From: Pseudothioclava nitratireducens
Lineage (GTDB): Bacteria > Pseudomonadota > Alphaproteobacteria > Rhodobacterales > Rhodobacteraceae
Direction: 5' to 3'
Assembly (NCBI RefSeq): GCF_029210495.1
Contig: NZ_JARGDK010000007.1
Span: 124,001 to 188,000, forward strand
Length of the DNA stretch: 64,000 nt
A program made the translations under genes and the position numbers. The notes under the pieces were generated by a model. That model ran no database searches, was not told where the DNA came from, and worked only from the letters and a program-made list of their open reading frames with translations. Positions within the stretch are counted from its first letter, which is position 1. Every line of letters begins with the position of its first letter. This document shows positions 26,368 to 36,922 of this stretch, in pieces.

Positions 26368-27144
26368 ATGCCCTACAAGGCAATCCGTTACGAATTTTCC
26401 GAAGGGATGGCAGTGATCACGCTGAACCGTCCCGAGGTGATGAACGCGCTCAACGCGCAGATGCGGGCGGAGCTTCTTGAAGCGCTGCGCCGGGCCGAGG
26501 GGGAGGCGCGGGTGATCGTGCTGACCGGCGAGGGGCGGGCATTTTGCTCGGGGCAGGATCTGGGCGACGGTGCGTCTGCGGCGGGGCTTGATCTCGAGCG
26601 GGTGCTGCGTGACGAATACGAGCCGATGCTCAAGGCGATCTACGACTGCCCGCTGCCGGTGATTTCGGCGGTGAACGGGGCGGCTGCGGGGGCGGGCGCG
26701 AACCTGGCGCTGGCCGCCGATATCGTCATCGCGACCGACTCTGCGGTGTTCATGCAGGCCTTTGCGCGGATCGGGCTGATGCCGGATGCGGGCGGCACCT
26801 ACTGGCTGCCGCGCCAGGTCGGCTTTGCCCGCGCGATGGGGCTGGCGATGTTCACCGACAAGGTCACCGCGCGACAGGCCGCCGATTGGGGCATGATCTG
26901 GGAAGCCGTCGCCGATGTCGATTTCGAGCATCACTGGCGCGCCCGCGCCGCGCATCTGGCCAAAGGCCCGACAGCGGCCTTCGGCGCGATCAAACAGTCC
27001 ATGCGGGCGTCCTATTCCAACGACCTGACCGCGCAGCTCGAGCTTGAGGCCGGGCTTCAGGGCAAGCTGGGGCGCACGCATGACTTCCGCGAAGGCGTCA
27101 TGGCCTTTCTCGAAAAACGCGCGGCGAATTTCGAGGGACGCTGA
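26368..27144 (+). CDS. Enoyl-CoA hydratase/isomerase family protein (PaaG-like)
   Basis: 258-residue crotonase-fold protein. It has the opening AVITLNRPEVMNALNAQMR, the first oxyanion-hole block FCSGQDLGDG, the second VISAVNGAAAGAGANLALAAD, and RIGLMPDAGGTYWLPR. The Asp in place of one of the usual hydratase glutamates, and the GQDL stretch, resemble 2-(1,2-epoxy-1,2-dihydrophenyl)acetyl-CoA isomerase PaaG rather than a classic hydratase, but no phenylacetate genes are near. Function should be read only as acyl-CoA isomerase or hydratase. It starts at an ATG behind GGGAGGA and precedes tRNA-Leu. Confidence 0.88.
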   Translation: MPYKAIRYEFSEGMAVITLNRPEVMNALNAQMRAELLEALRRAEGEARVIVLTGEGRAFCSGQDLGDGASAAGLDLERVLRDEYEPMLKAIYDCPLPVISAVNGAAAGAGANLALAADIVIATDSAVFMQAFARIGLMPDAGGTYWLPRQVGFARAMGLAMFTDKVTARQAADWGMIWEAVADVDFEHHWRARAAHLAKGPTAAFGAIKQSMRASYSNDLTAQLELEAGLQGKLGRTHDFREGVMAFLEKRAANFEGR

Positions 27145-27209
27145 TCGGGCCTGTTGCGCGGGGCAAGCCCTCTTGCCCTGCCACGCGCCAGCCTGTAGCC
27201 AGAAGCCGT

Positions 27210-27294
27210 GCGGGCGTGGCGGAATGGTAGACGCATGGGACTTAAACTCCCTGGAGCCTGGCTCGTGCGGGTTCGAGTCCCGCCGCCCGCACCA
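27210..27294 (+). tRNA. tRNA-Leu(TAA)
   Basis: The 85 bases fold as a class II tRNA. Acceptor strands GCGGGCG and CGCCCGC pair fully, followed by A and an encoded CCA. The anticodon loop CTTAAAC (27241-27247) carries anticodon TAA at 27243-27245. The long variable arm pairs GAGC with GCTC, and the T arm GCGGG-TTCGAGT-CCCGC is perfect. The first pair of the anticodon stem is a T-T mismatch (27236 and 27252). It reads UUA/UUG leucine codons, which are rare in this high-GC genome. Confidence 0.96.
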
Positions 27295-27410
27295 TGGCCC
27301 AAGTGCTTTTCCCGTGCCCCGTGTGACCGCTTGCCTCGCGCGCAAACGCCAATCCGCCCTTGCCCCGCGCAATCCCTGCCCCTAAACCCGGTCCCCAAGA
27401 GGGAGATACC

Positions 27411-29198
27411 ATGGCTCGCAGACCGCAAAGCCCGATCGAGGATCGGCCGACCACGAAACGCATCGGGGCGCTCAAGGGGCTTGCGCCCTTCGTCGCGCCT
27501 TACAAGGGCACGGCGCTGGCGGCGCTGGCGGCACTCACGCTGACCGCCTCGATCTCGCTGATCATGCCGATTGCCGTGCGTCGCGTCGTGGACGGCTTCC
27601 AGCAGGGGGCGGAGCTGCTCGATCAGTATTTCACCGCGGCGCTGGCCATCGCGGCGCTGCTCGCGCTTGGAACGGGCGCGCGCTACTGGCTTGTGACCCG
27701 CTTCGGCGAGCGTGTCGTCGCCGATATCCGCAAGGCCGTGTTCGACCGCGTCATCGCCATGTCCCCCGCCTTCTACGAGCGCATCCTGACCGGCGAGATC
27801 ATCAGCCGGATCACCACCGATACCACGCTGATCCTGTCGGTGATCGGCTCCTCGGTTTCGGTTGCTTTGCGCAATTTGCTGATCCTGCTGGGCGGCATGG
27901 TCATGCTGCTGTTCACCTCGGTGAAGCTGACCGGCCTCGTGCTGCTTCTGGTGCCTGCCGTGGTCGTGCCGATCGTGGTGCTGGGGCGTCGCCTGCGCGG
28001 CCTCTCGCGTGAGAACCAGGACTGGATCGCGAATTCCTCGGGCGCGGCCTCCGAGGCGCTCTTGTCGGCGCAGACGGTGCAGGCCTTCACCCATGAACCG
28101 CAGACCCGCGCGCATTTTTCCGACGTCACCGAGAAGAGCTTTGTCTCCGCGCAAAAGCGCATCACCACCCGCGCGGTGATGACCGTGATCGTGATCTTCC
28201 TCGTCTTTGCCGGCGTGGTCGGTGTGCTCTGGGTCGGCGCGCGCGACGTGCGGCTGGGCGCCATGTCGGTGGGCGAGTTGGTGCAATTCGTGATTTATGC
28301 GGGCATGGTCGCGGGCTCTGTCGGGGCGCTCTCGGAAATCTGGGGCGAGCTGCAACGCGCGGCTGGCGCGACCGAACGTCTGGTCGAGCTTCTGGCCGCC
28401 GAGGATAACGTGACCGACCCCGAGCATCCGGTGCCGATGCCGATGCCCGCGCAAGGCGCGATCCAATTCGAGGATGTGACCTTCCATTATCCGTCGCGCC
28501 CCGAGGTCTCCGCGCTCGATCATGTCGATCTGCACATCGCGCCGGGCGAGACGGTGGCGCTTGTCGGGCCTTCGGGCGCGGGCAAGACCACGGTCATTCA
28601 GCTTATTCAGCGGTTCTGGGACCCGGAGACCGGTCGCGTGACCATCGACGGCTACGATCTCAAGACCATGGCGCGCCACGACTTCCGCCGCGCGATCGCG
28701 CTGGTGCCGCAAGACCCGGTGATCTTCGCCGCCTCCGCGCGTGAGAATATCCGCTTTGGTCGACCCGACGCCACCGATGCCGAGGTCGAGGCAGCGGCCC
28801 GCGCGGCCCATGCCTATGACTTCCTGACCGCGCTTCCCGACGGGTTCGAGACCTATGTCGGCGAGCGCGGCGTGATGCTTTCGGGCGGCCAGAAACAGCG
28901 GATCGCCATCGCCCGCGCGATCCTGCGCGACGCGCCGATCCTGCTTCTGGATGAGGCGACCTCGGCGCTCGATGCCGCGTCCGAGCGTGAGGTGCAGGCC
29001 GCTGTCGAGCGTCTGGCCGAGAGCCGGACCACGCTGATCGTCGCGCACCGTCTCGCCACCGTGAAAAAGGCCGACCGGATCGTCGTTTTCGACGAGGGCC
29101 GGATCGTTGCGCAGGGCACTCATGACGAGCTCGTCGCGCAGGGCGGGCTCTATGCCGAATTGGCCAAGCTGCAATTCACCGACGGTCAGCTCGCCTGA
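27411..29198 (+). CDS. ABC exporter half-transporter (MsbA/LmrA-like)
   Basis: 595 residues: six membrane helices (about residues 25-320) fused to a nucleotide-binding domain (about 345-590). The ATPase motifs are complete: GPSGAGKTT Walker A, LSGGQKQR signature, ILLLDEATSALD Walker B and the IVAHRL switch His. It should homodimerise and export a lipid or drug-like substrate; the exact substrate is unknown. I used the ATG at 27411, which has GAGGGAGA upstream; a more distant in-frame start overlaps the tRNA trailer region. It stands alone. Confidence 0.93.
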   Translation: MARRPQSPIEDRPTTKRIGALKGLAPFVAPYKGTALAALAALTLTASISLIMPIAVRRVVDGFQQGAELLDQYFTAALAIAALLALGTGARYWLVTRFGERVVADIRKAVFDRVIAMSPAFYERILTGEIISRITTDTTLILSVIGSSVSVALRNLLILLGGMVMLLFTSVKLTGLVLLLVPAVVVPIVVLGRRLRGLSRENQDWIANSSGAASEALLSAQTVQAFTHEPQTRAHFSDVTEKSFVSAQKRITTRAVMTVIVIFLVFAGVVGVLWVGARDVRLGAMSVGELVQFVIYAGMVAGSVGALSEIWGELQRAAGATERLVELLAAEDNVTDPEHPVPMPMPAQGAIQFEDVTFHYPSRPEVSALDHVDLHIAPGETVALVGPSGAGKTTVIQLIQRFWDPETGRVTIDGYDLKTMARHDFRRAIALVPQDPVIFAASARENIRFGRPDATDAEVEAAARAAHAYDFLTALPDGFETYVGERGVMLSGGQKQRIAIARAILRDAPILLLDEATSALDAASEREVQAAVERLAESRTTLIVAHRLATVKKADRIVVFDEGRIVAQGTHDELVAQGGLYAELAKLQFTDGQLA

Positions 29199-29336
29199 TA
29201 GCCGGCTCTGCGGCGCGGTTCTGCGCGCCGCGGGGGCATTTTCCCCCTTCTCCCCACCGCACCCATGGTGCAGTCTCTACCGCGAATGGTGCCGGGCATG
29301 CCGTCCGCTGCCGTCTGTTGCGTAAAGGAGAAAGCC

Positions 29337-29780
29337 ATGGGTTTGTGGAATTTCGTTAAAGATGCGGGCAAATCGCTGTTTGGCAGCAAGGCCGAGGCGG
29401 CCGAGGCGCCCAAGGAAGACGTGCTCAAGGCCGAGCTCAAGGATCTGGGTCTTGATGCCTCGGGCGTGGAACTCAAGGTCGAGGGCGACAAGGTGATCGT
29501 CGGCGGCAAGGCGGTCGATGCCGAAACCAAGGAAAAGATCATCCTCGCGGTCGGCAACGTGGATGGCGTGGCGGCGGTGGAGACCGAAGACGATGCCGAT
29601 ACTGGCGACGCGGTGTTCCACACTGTCGTCAAGGGCGACACGCTCTCGGCCATCGCCAAAAAGACGCTGGGCAATGCCAACCGCTACCCGGAAATCTTCG
29701 AGGCGAACAAGCCGATGCTGACCCATCCGGACAAGATCTATCCCGGCCAGGTGCTGCGTATTCCGGGCGGCAAGGCCTGA
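29337..29780 (+). CDS. BON-LysM domain protein (YgaU/Kbp-like)
   Basis: 147 residues. The N-terminus MGLWNFVKDAGKSLFG is typical of the LysM/BON family. A BON domain follows (about residues 35-90, KAELKDLGLDASGVELKVEG ... NVDGVAAVE), then a C-terminal LysM domain (about 98-145, HTVVKGDTLSAIAKKTLG ... NPMLTHPDKIYPGQVLRIP pattern). The E. coli homologue Kbp binds K+. No signal peptide is visible, consistent with a cytoplasmic protein despite LysM. The AAAGGAG site precedes the ATG at 29337, and a terminator follows directly. Confidence 0.92.
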   Translation: MGLWNFVKDAGKSLFGSKAEAAEAPKEDVLKAELKDLGLDASGVELKVEGDKVIVGGKAVDAETKEKIILAVGNVDGVAAVETEDDADTGDAVFHTVVKGDTLSAIAKKTLGNANRYPEIFEANKPMLTHPDKIYPGQVLRIPGGKA

Positions 29781-29793
29781 TCGTTTCGCTGGA

Positions 29794-29817
29794 AGGCGCC
29801 CCGCGGGGCGCCTTTTT
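29794..29817 (+). terminator. Intrinsic terminator after the BON-LysM gene
   Basis: AGGCGCCCC and GGGGCGCCT form a nine-base-pair stem with a two-base GC loop, followed by TTTTT. It lies 14 bases after the stop codon. Confidence 0.92.
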
Positions 29818-29970
29818 CGTGCGCCCGCCGCCATATATCGGGCGCATTACCCTTGCGTCACGCCTCGCTATGACGTGACGTTTCGCCCCGCCCGCAGGCT
29901 TGCGGGACAGAGGTGTTTTGCCGCATCCTGATCCGAGGAGGCCCGCAGAGGAACGGGTCGGGAGGGAAAT

Positions 29971-31863
29971 ATGCAGCAAAGATTTGCGACCATTGCCGAC
30001 CGCGATGCGGTCGAGGCCGAAAAGCCCTACGAGGCGCGTGACACGGCCACCACGCTCTACGAATTCCTGACCCGTGCGAAGGATGCGCATGGATCGCGTC
30101 CCGCACTGTCGTTCCAGATATTCTCCGGTCCCAAGGACAAGGCCGAGACCTTGAGCTGGTCTCAGCTGCACGCCAAGGTCACGCAGGCGGCCAACATGCT
30201 GCGTCAGATGGGCGTTCAGGAAGATGACACCGTCGCCTATCTGCTGCCCAACAGCGTCGAGACGTCGGTGGTGTTGCTGGCGGGGGCGACGGCGGGGATT
30301 GTGAATCCGATCAACCCTCTCCTCGAACCCGAGCAGATCGCCGCCATCCTGCGCGAGACCAAGGCCAAGGTGCTGGTCACGCTCAAGGCCTTTCCCAAGA
30401 CCGACATCGCCGAAAAGGCCGCCGAGGCGGTCAAGCACGCGCCCAACGTCAAGGTCGTGCTCGAGATCGACCTGAACCGTTACCTGACCCCGCCCAAAAG
30501 CTGGATCGTCCCGCTGGTGCGTCCCAAGGTGCAGCACAAGCACCACGCCGACATTTACGGCTTCAACCGCGAGGCGGCGAAGATGCCGGGCGACCGGCTG
30601 CTGTTCGAGGACAGCAAGGGTGACCGTGTCGCGGCCTATTTCCACACCGGCGGCACCACTGGCATGCCCAAGGTCGCGCAACACAAATATTCCGGCATGA
30701 TCTATAACGGCTGGCTCGGCGGGCGGCTCTTGTTCGACGAAACCGACGTTCTGATCTGCCCGCTGCCGCTGTTCCACGTCTTCGCGGCCTATCCGATCCT
30801 GATGTCGGCGATTGCCTCGGGCGCGCATGTGGTGTTCCCGACGCCGGCGGGCTATCGCGGGGATGGCGTGTTCGACAATTTCTGGAAGCTGGTCGAACGC
30901 TGGCAGGTGACCTTCCTGATCACCGTGCCTACCGCCATCGCCGCGCTGATGCAGCGCCCGGTCGATGCGGATATCTCCTCGCTCAAGACCGCGATTTCGG
31001 GCTCTGCGCCGCTCCCGATCGAGTTGTATAACCGCTTCAAAGCCGCCACCGGCGTAGAGATCGCCGAGGGCTACGGCCTGACCGAGGCAACCTGCCTCGT
31101 GTCATGCAACCCTGTCGACGGGATGAAGAAGGTCGGGTCTGTCGGGGTGCCGCTGCCCTATACCCATGTCCGCATCCTGCGCGCGACGCCCGATGGCTTT
31201 GTCGAATGCGGCACCGATGAGATCGGCGAGATCTGCGTCGCCAATCCGGGGGTGTTCGAGGGCTCTACCTATACCGAGGCCGACAAGAACCATGACCTGT
31301 TCGCCGAGGACCGCTTCCTGCGCACGGGGGATCTCGGGCGGCTCGATCAGGACGGCTATCTGTGGATCACCGGCCGGGCCAAGGACCTCATCATCCGGGG
31401 TGGACACAATATCGACCCGGCCGAGATCGAGGACGCGCTACTCAGCCATCCGGCGGTGGCCTTTGCCGGTGCCATCGGTCAGCCCGACAGCTTCGCGGGC
31501 GAGTTGCCCTGCGCCTATGTCGAGCTGGTGGCAGGATCGAGCGTGACGGTCGAGGACCTGGCCAAGCATGCCAAGCACCATATCCACGAACGCGCCGCGA
31601 TCCCGAAACATATCGAGGTGCTCGACGAGCTGCCGAAAACCGCCGTGGGCAAGATTTTCAAGCCTGACCTGCGCAAGAGCGCGATCACCCGTGTGCTCAA
31701 CGAGACCCTGAGCGAGGCCGGGCTGGCCGCGCATGTGATCTCGGTGACCGAGGACAAGAAGCGTGGTCTCGTGGCGCATATCGCAACGACGGGCGCCGTG
31801 GATCAGGACGCGCTTCGGCACAAGCTCGGTGAGTTCACCGTGGCGTGGGACTGGGCGAAGTAA
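29971..31863 (+). CDS. Acyl-CoA synthetase (AMP-binding)
   Basis: 630-residue ANL-superfamily ligase. Core motifs: the P-loop-like FHTGGTTGMPK, GYGLTEAT, and RTGDLGRLDQDGYLWITGRAKD leading into the hinge. The C-terminal lysine region reads LPKTAVGKIFKPDLRK, so the adenylation lysine is present. It activates a carboxylic acid as acyl-AMP and forms the CoA thioester. The chain length cannot be told, and it is longer than typical short-chain enzymes. GGGAGG precedes the ATG. The gene is followed by a short GC hairpin and a copy of the dispersed repeat. Confidence 0.9.
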   Translation: MQQRFATIADRDAVEAEKPYEARDTATTLYEFLTRAKDAHGSRPALSFQIFSGPKDKAETLSWSQLHAKVTQAANMLRQMGVQEDDTVAYLLPNSVETSVVLLAGATAGIVNPINPLLEPEQIAAILRETKAKVLVTLKAFPKTDIAEKAAEAVKHAPNVKVVLEIDLNRYLTPPKSWIVPLVRPKVQHKHHADIYGFNREAAKMPGDRLLFEDSKGDRVAAYFHTGGTTGMPKVAQHKYSGMIYNGWLGGRLLFDETDVLICPLPLFHVFAAYPILMSAIASGAHVVFPTPAGYRGDGVFDNFWKLVERWQVTFLITVPTAIAALMQRPVDADISSLKTAISGSAPLPIELYNRFKAATGVEIAEGYGLTEATCLVSCNPVDGMKKVGSVGVPLPYTHVRILRATPDGFVECGTDEIGEICVANPGVFEGSTYTEADKNHDLFAEDRFLRTGDLGRLDQDGYLWITGRAKDLIIRGGHNIDPAEIEDALLSHPAVAFAGAIGQPDSFAGELPCAYVELVAGSSVTVEDLAKHAKHHIHERAAIPKHIEVLDELPKTAVGKIFKPDLRKSAITRVLNETLSEAGLAAHVISVTEDKKRGLVAHIATTGAVDQDALRHKLGEFTVAWDWAK

Positions 31864-31877
31864 GCTGAACCGGGCAG

Positions 31878-31943
31878 GAGGGGGCTGTCTGCCCCCTCTT
31901 GGCTGACGCCAATTCACCCCCGAGGATATTTTCGGCAGACTGA
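31878..31943 (+). repeat. Composite 3'-end repeat, copy 2 (hairpin plus GGATATTT core)
   Basis: GAGGGGGC (31878-31885) and GCCCCCTC (31891-31898) form an eight-base-pair stem, followed 22 bases later by CGAGGATATTTTCGGCAGACTGA (core 31921-31943, split here as GAGGATATTTT then CGGCAGACTGA). It begins 14 bases after the acyl-CoA synthetase stop. The arrangement is repeated after the methyltransferase and argF genes. Confidence 0.78.
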
Positions 31944-32014
31944 CAGGGCGCCGTCGGGCGGTTGCCTTTGCGTGCGTCGGGGCGTAAGGCCATGGCACCA
32001 CGAAGGAGGTTCCC

Positions 32015-32542
32015 ATGGCGCTGATTGACGATCTGATGACCCGTTCGGGCGGGGTGTGCGAGCTCTGCGGCAGCGCCGAGGGGCTGGACGCGGTGGCGCT
32101 CTCGGGGACCGACGAGTCCGTTCTGCTTTGCGCCACCTGCCAGTCCGAGGACGCCCCCGAGGCGCATTGGCGTTGCCTTGAGGGCGCGGCTTGGTCGCCG
32201 GTTGCCGCCGTGCAGGCGATGGCGTGGCGCAAGCTGGCCGAGGTCGGGACTGACTGGGCGCTCGAGGCACGCGCGGCGATGATGATGGAGCCCGAGGCGC
32301 AAGCCCTGGCCGAGGCGGGTGCGGGCGGCACCGAACACCGCGACAGCAACGGCGCGGTTCTGGAGCAGGGCGATACGGTCGTCCTCATCAAGGACCTGCC
32401 GGTCAAGGGCGCAGGTTTCACCGCCAAACGCGGCACCGCCGTGCGGGGCATCTCGCTTGTCCCCGACAACCCCGAGCATATCGAAGGCCGGGTCGAGGGG
32501 CAGCGCATCGTCATCCTCACGAAATTCGTGAAGAAGCGCTGA
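32015..32542 (+). CDS. PhnA-family protein
   Basis: 175 residues. An N-terminal zinc-ribbon-like part has CELCGS and CATCQS pairs (Cys about 16, 19, 39 and 42). The C-terminal PhnA domain has VLEQGDTVVLIKDLPVKG, a KRGTAVRGI stretch and the ending VILTKFVKKR. The name comes from E. coli PhnA/YjdM, not from the alphaproteobacterial phosphonoacetate hydrolase of the same name, and its real function is unclear. No phosphonate gene is nearby. A textbook AAGGAGG site lies before the ATG. Confidence 0.92.
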   Translation: MALIDDLMTRSGGVCELCGSAEGLDAVALSGTDESVLLCATCQSEDAPEAHWRCLEGAAWSPVAAVQAMAWRKLAEVGTDWALEARAAMMMEPEAQALAEAGAGGTEHRDSNGAVLEQGDTVVLIKDLPVKGAGFTAKRGTAVRGISLVPDNPEHIEGRVEGQRIVILTKFVKKR

Positions 32543-32637
32543 GCCGCGTCCCTCTCGCGGGCTCTTGACTTGTTTGGACAAGCGCGTAAATGGCGCTTGC
32601 GGGGGCGCAGTGGCCCCGTTTTCCTGACATGTGACCC

Positions 32638-33573
32638 ATGAAACCGATTTCGATGTCTTCGGGCGATCTCTTGGCGGATCGCCGTGCCGATTATGCCGAG
32701 GCGATGGTGCAGACCGAGCCGGAGGCGGCGGCGGAGCTTTATGAGCAGGCGCTGGAGCGTGTGCCGGATTGGGTCGCGGGTTGGTATCGGCTGGGCGAGA
32801 TTCGGGCCGGTGCGGGGCTGCCGGGCGCCGCAGCGGCGTTCGAGCGCGCGTTGGCGCTGGACCCCGAGGACCGTCTGGGCGCGGGCCTGCAACGCGATCT
32901 TCTGCGCGACACGCCGCTGGCGGATGCGATGCCCTCGGCCTTCGTCGAGACCCTCTTCGACCAATATGCGGGCGGCTTCGACGAGGCTCTTGTCGAGCGT
33001 CTCGATTACCGCGCGCCGCAGCTTCTCCGGGCCGGACTGGTCGCGCCTTACGGGCGGGTGCTGGACCTTGGCTGCGGGACCGGGCTGATGGGCGCGGAAC
33101 TGCGCGCGGGGGCGGATTGGCTCGAAGGCTGGGATATCTCCGCCGAGATGCTGCGCGAAGCCGAGGCCAAGGGGCTTTACGACCGGCTGCTGAAGGCCGA
33201 CCTCTCGGCGCTCGCGCCCGGCGAGACCGCGTTCGACCTGATCACGGCAGCGGATGTCTTTGCCTATCTCGGTGCGCTTGAGCAGATCGTCGGCTGGGTC
33301 GCGGGGGCGCTGGCACCGGGCGGGCGATTTGCCTTCAGCGTTGAGGCCCATCCCGGCCCCGAGCCGCTCATCCTGCGCGAAAGCCGCCGCTATGCCCATT
33401 CCGAGGCCTATATCCGGGACCTGATGGCGCAGGCCGGGTTCGAGGTGCAGATCGCGCGCGGCGTGCTGCGGATGGACCGTGGCGCGCCGATCGAGGGGCT
33501 GATCGTGCAGGCGCAACTTGCGCATCTGCGGCGCGATCTTCAGGGCGATGGCGAGGATTTCGCGCTGGCCTGA
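32638..33573 (+). CDS. TPR-containing SAM-dependent methyltransferase
   Basis: 311 residues. The N-terminal third looks like tetratricopeptide helices (AELYEQALERVPDWVAGWYR, AAAAFERALALDPEDRLG). A class I methyltransferase core follows, with motif I VLDLGCGTGLMG at about residues 140-152, an acidic D in GWDISAEML, and ITAADVFAYLG. The TPR plus methyltransferase architecture is found in several alphaproteobacterial proteins with protein or small-molecule substrates; nothing in the context narrows it. The gene ends in a short GC hairpin overlapping the stop codon and a repeat copy. Confidence 0.88.
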   Translation: MKPISMSSGDLLADRRADYAEAMVQTEPEAAAELYEQALERVPDWVAGWYRLGEIRAGAGLPGAAAAFERALALDPEDRLGAGLQRDLLRDTPLADAMPSAFVETLFDQYAGGFDEALVERLDYRAPQLLRAGLVAPYGRVLDLGCGTGLMGAELRAGADWLEGWDISAEMLREAEAKGLYDRLLKADLSALAPGETAFDLITAADVFAYLGALEQIVGWVAGALAPGGRFAFSVEAHPGPEPLILRESRRYAHSEAYIRDLMAQAGFEVQIARGVLRMDRGAPIEGLIVQAQLAHLRRDLQGDGEDFALA

Positions 33574-33634
33574 GGGGCGCTGCCCCTCTGGAGCCTCCGG
33601 CCCCATTCACCCCGGGATATTTCGGGCAGAATGA
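33572..33634 (+). repeat. Composite 3'-end repeat, copy 3
   Basis: GAGGGGC (33572-33578) and GCCCCTC (33582-33588) form a seven-base-pair stem with loop GCT; the left arm starts inside the methyltransferase TGA. After GCCTCCGG comes the core CCCGGGATATTTCGGGCAGA then ATGA at 33611-33634. The core ends five bases before the cutA end on the opposite strand, so it lies between convergent genes. Confidence 0.82.
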
Positions 33635-33639
33635 GAGGG

Positions 33640-33951
33640 TCAGGCGGTCTGCGCGGCCACCCAGTCGGCATAGTCCGCATTCACCGTGACCTCGTCAGCG
33701 GCGATCATCGGCACGTCATATGGGTGCAGCCGCGCGACTTCCGCCATCACCCGATCGCGCAGATCGGTCCGCGTCTTGAGCCAAAGCTGGGTCTCTGTTT
33801 CAACCTCGCGCACGCCCTGCCAAACGTAGTGGGATTGAAAGGCGGGGCCGATATTCGCGCAGGCGATCAGACGCGCGTCGAGAAGGGCCGCCGCGATGGT
33901 GCGCGCGACTTCGGGGGAGGGGGTGTAGGTGAGGAGGCGGAGGATGGTCAT
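33640..33951 (-). CDS. cutA: Divalent-cation tolerance protein CutA
   Basis: 103 residues, the normal CutA length. It begins MTILRLLTYTPSPEVARTIA and contains DARLIACANIGPAFQSHYVW (the conserved Cys-A-N stretch), TETQLWLKTR and LHPYDVPMIAADE. CutA forms a very stable trimer; its role in copper tolerance is debated. The ATG at 33951 overlaps the stop of the upstream GIY-YIG gene by four bases (ATGA), so cutA depends on translation of that foreign-looking gene unless it has a promoter inside it. Confidence 0.93.
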   Translation of the reverse strand: MTILRLLTYTPSPEVARTIAAALLDARLIACANIGPAFQSHYVWQGVREVETETQLWLKTRTDLRDRVMAEVARLHPYDVPMIAADEVTVNADYADWVAAQTA

Positions 33952-34841
33952 TCTGCGGCCTCGACTTGCGCGTCTTTCCAAGCTCCATAATTCATTCCCT
34001 TGCCATCGACTTGCCAGTCGGTTCGGCCATTCCGGCTAGTCCCAAACAAGAACACGGAGGCCGCGCTTGGGCTAGAGAAAGCCATATCTTCGACGAGGGT
34101 AAAGTTCGCGTCACCTGAATGAATGATCTGGCCGCTCTCGAAGGCTCGGTCTCTTTCCCCTTTCAGTTTTTCGAAGAAGGAGGGGCCTTCATGGTTGCTC
34201 CCTTGCGCCCCTGCCAAAACGACAAACTCACCGTCTACTTCGACGGCACGTGCTGAAATGCCTTTGTTGGCATGTGCCAAAGAGAAATAGGTTTGAGGAC
34301 GATGGGGTTCGCCTACTTCGCTCTGTATTTGCGGCTTACGGAAAAAATCGACACCCACAACTGGAAGGACAAGCTGAAGTTCTTCGAGGAAGCTTTCCAT
34401 GTCCGAGATGTCAGCCTCGGGGAGCTTGTCGAATGTCGGTTCCGTCTTGTTTCGAAGCTCACACTTTTTGGCGTCGCGCAAGAAAGTGATCATCCGGCCT
34501 TCGAGATACTTCACGTGAGCCTTCGTCAGGTTCATGTCTTTGTTCGTGATGGCGATGAAACGGTCCCAGTAATCTTTCTGGTCATCCTTCGAATGTGTTT
34601 TCAAACGAGCAGAGATGTCATCGCCTTCCCCCACATATACGGCAGGTAGTTCACCCGACAGGCTGTCACCGTATAGAATATAGACGCCAGTGCGTTTGAG
34701 CTCCTCGCGTTTCAGGGCCCCTTCAAGCCGTGTGCGTGGTGCAGACAGGACGTGCCCGGTCCAGTTCATAATTTCGGCTGTAAGGATTCCTGTGACGGTT
34801 CCTTCGGCTAGAAAAAGTCGGACAGAACGACCTTTACCCAT
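33948..34841 (-). CDS. GIY-YIG nuclease family protein
   Basis: 297 residues. The GIY-YIG signature is present as GVY (about residues 52-54) and YVG (69-71), followed by Arg in ISARLKTH and the expected catalytic Glu in YLEGRMITF. The C-terminal half (AHANKGISARAVEVDGEFVV ... WQVDGKGMNYGAW) resembles the DUF4357 domain found at the end of many such proteins. The function of these stand-alone nucleases is unknown. A counted line is 50% GC, below the neighbours, and the gene sits between ettA and cutA, overlapping cutA by four bases. I chose the ATG at 34841; one nine codons earlier is possible. Confidence 0.82.
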   Translation of the reverse strand: MGKGRSVRLFLAEGTVTGILTAEIMNWTGHVLSAPRTRLEGALKREELKRTGVYILYGDSLSGELPAVYVGEGDDISARLKTHSKDDQKDYWDRFIAITNKDMNLTKAHVKYLEGRMITFLRDAKKCELRNKTEPTFDKLPEADISDMESFLEELQLVLPVVGVDFFRKPQIQSEVGEPHRPQTYFSLAHANKGISARAVEVDGEFVVLAGAQGSNHEGPSFFEKLKGERDRAFESGQIIHSGDANFTLVEDMAFSSPSAASVFLFGTSRNGRTDWQVDGKGMNYGAWKDAQVEAAE

Positions 34842-34898
34842 CGGAATATTCCCTGAAATTAACTGCAAAGCCCCGCCAGTGGCGGGGCTTCGTTGTCT

Positions 34899-36554
<1,656 letters not shown>

Positions 36555-36922
36555 CGGATTACCTCTTTCGCGCGGGTGATTTGGGTTTGCGCCTAGATAG
36601 GGGAAATGCGCCTCCGGGGGAAGGGGGCGGGGCCCGATCACGGAAATCCCCGCAATGATCACGGGCACTCGCGCAAAGCTGATCGGGCGTGTGCGGCGAA
36701 TTTCGACGATTTTTGCGGTTTCGCGCTTCGGGCAGGCGATAAAATCAAGTTGAATCAAATGCTTGATCTTCGTGTTGCTTCCGTCGCAATTGTTACCTCG
36801 CATTTTCGCACATATCGCGGTCAAATTTTCGGAATTTAAACATCGGCGCACATCGCTTTTCTTCTCCTCATCAACCGCCCGGATCGCAACAGCCCGGGCC
36901 AGATCATCAAAGGAGAAGTCCC
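36555..36922. promoter_or_regulatory. Divergent intergenic region between ettA and the triple-repeat protein
   Basis: The 368 bases contain no convincing gene. The stretch 36735-36845 is AT-rich for this genome (for example GATAAAATCAAGTTGAATCA and TCAAATTTTCGGAATTTAAA), as expected for promoters, and both flanking genes start outward. I found no clear -35/-10 pair or palindrome by eye. An AAAGGAGAAG ribosome site precedes the ATG at 36923. Confidence 0.5.
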
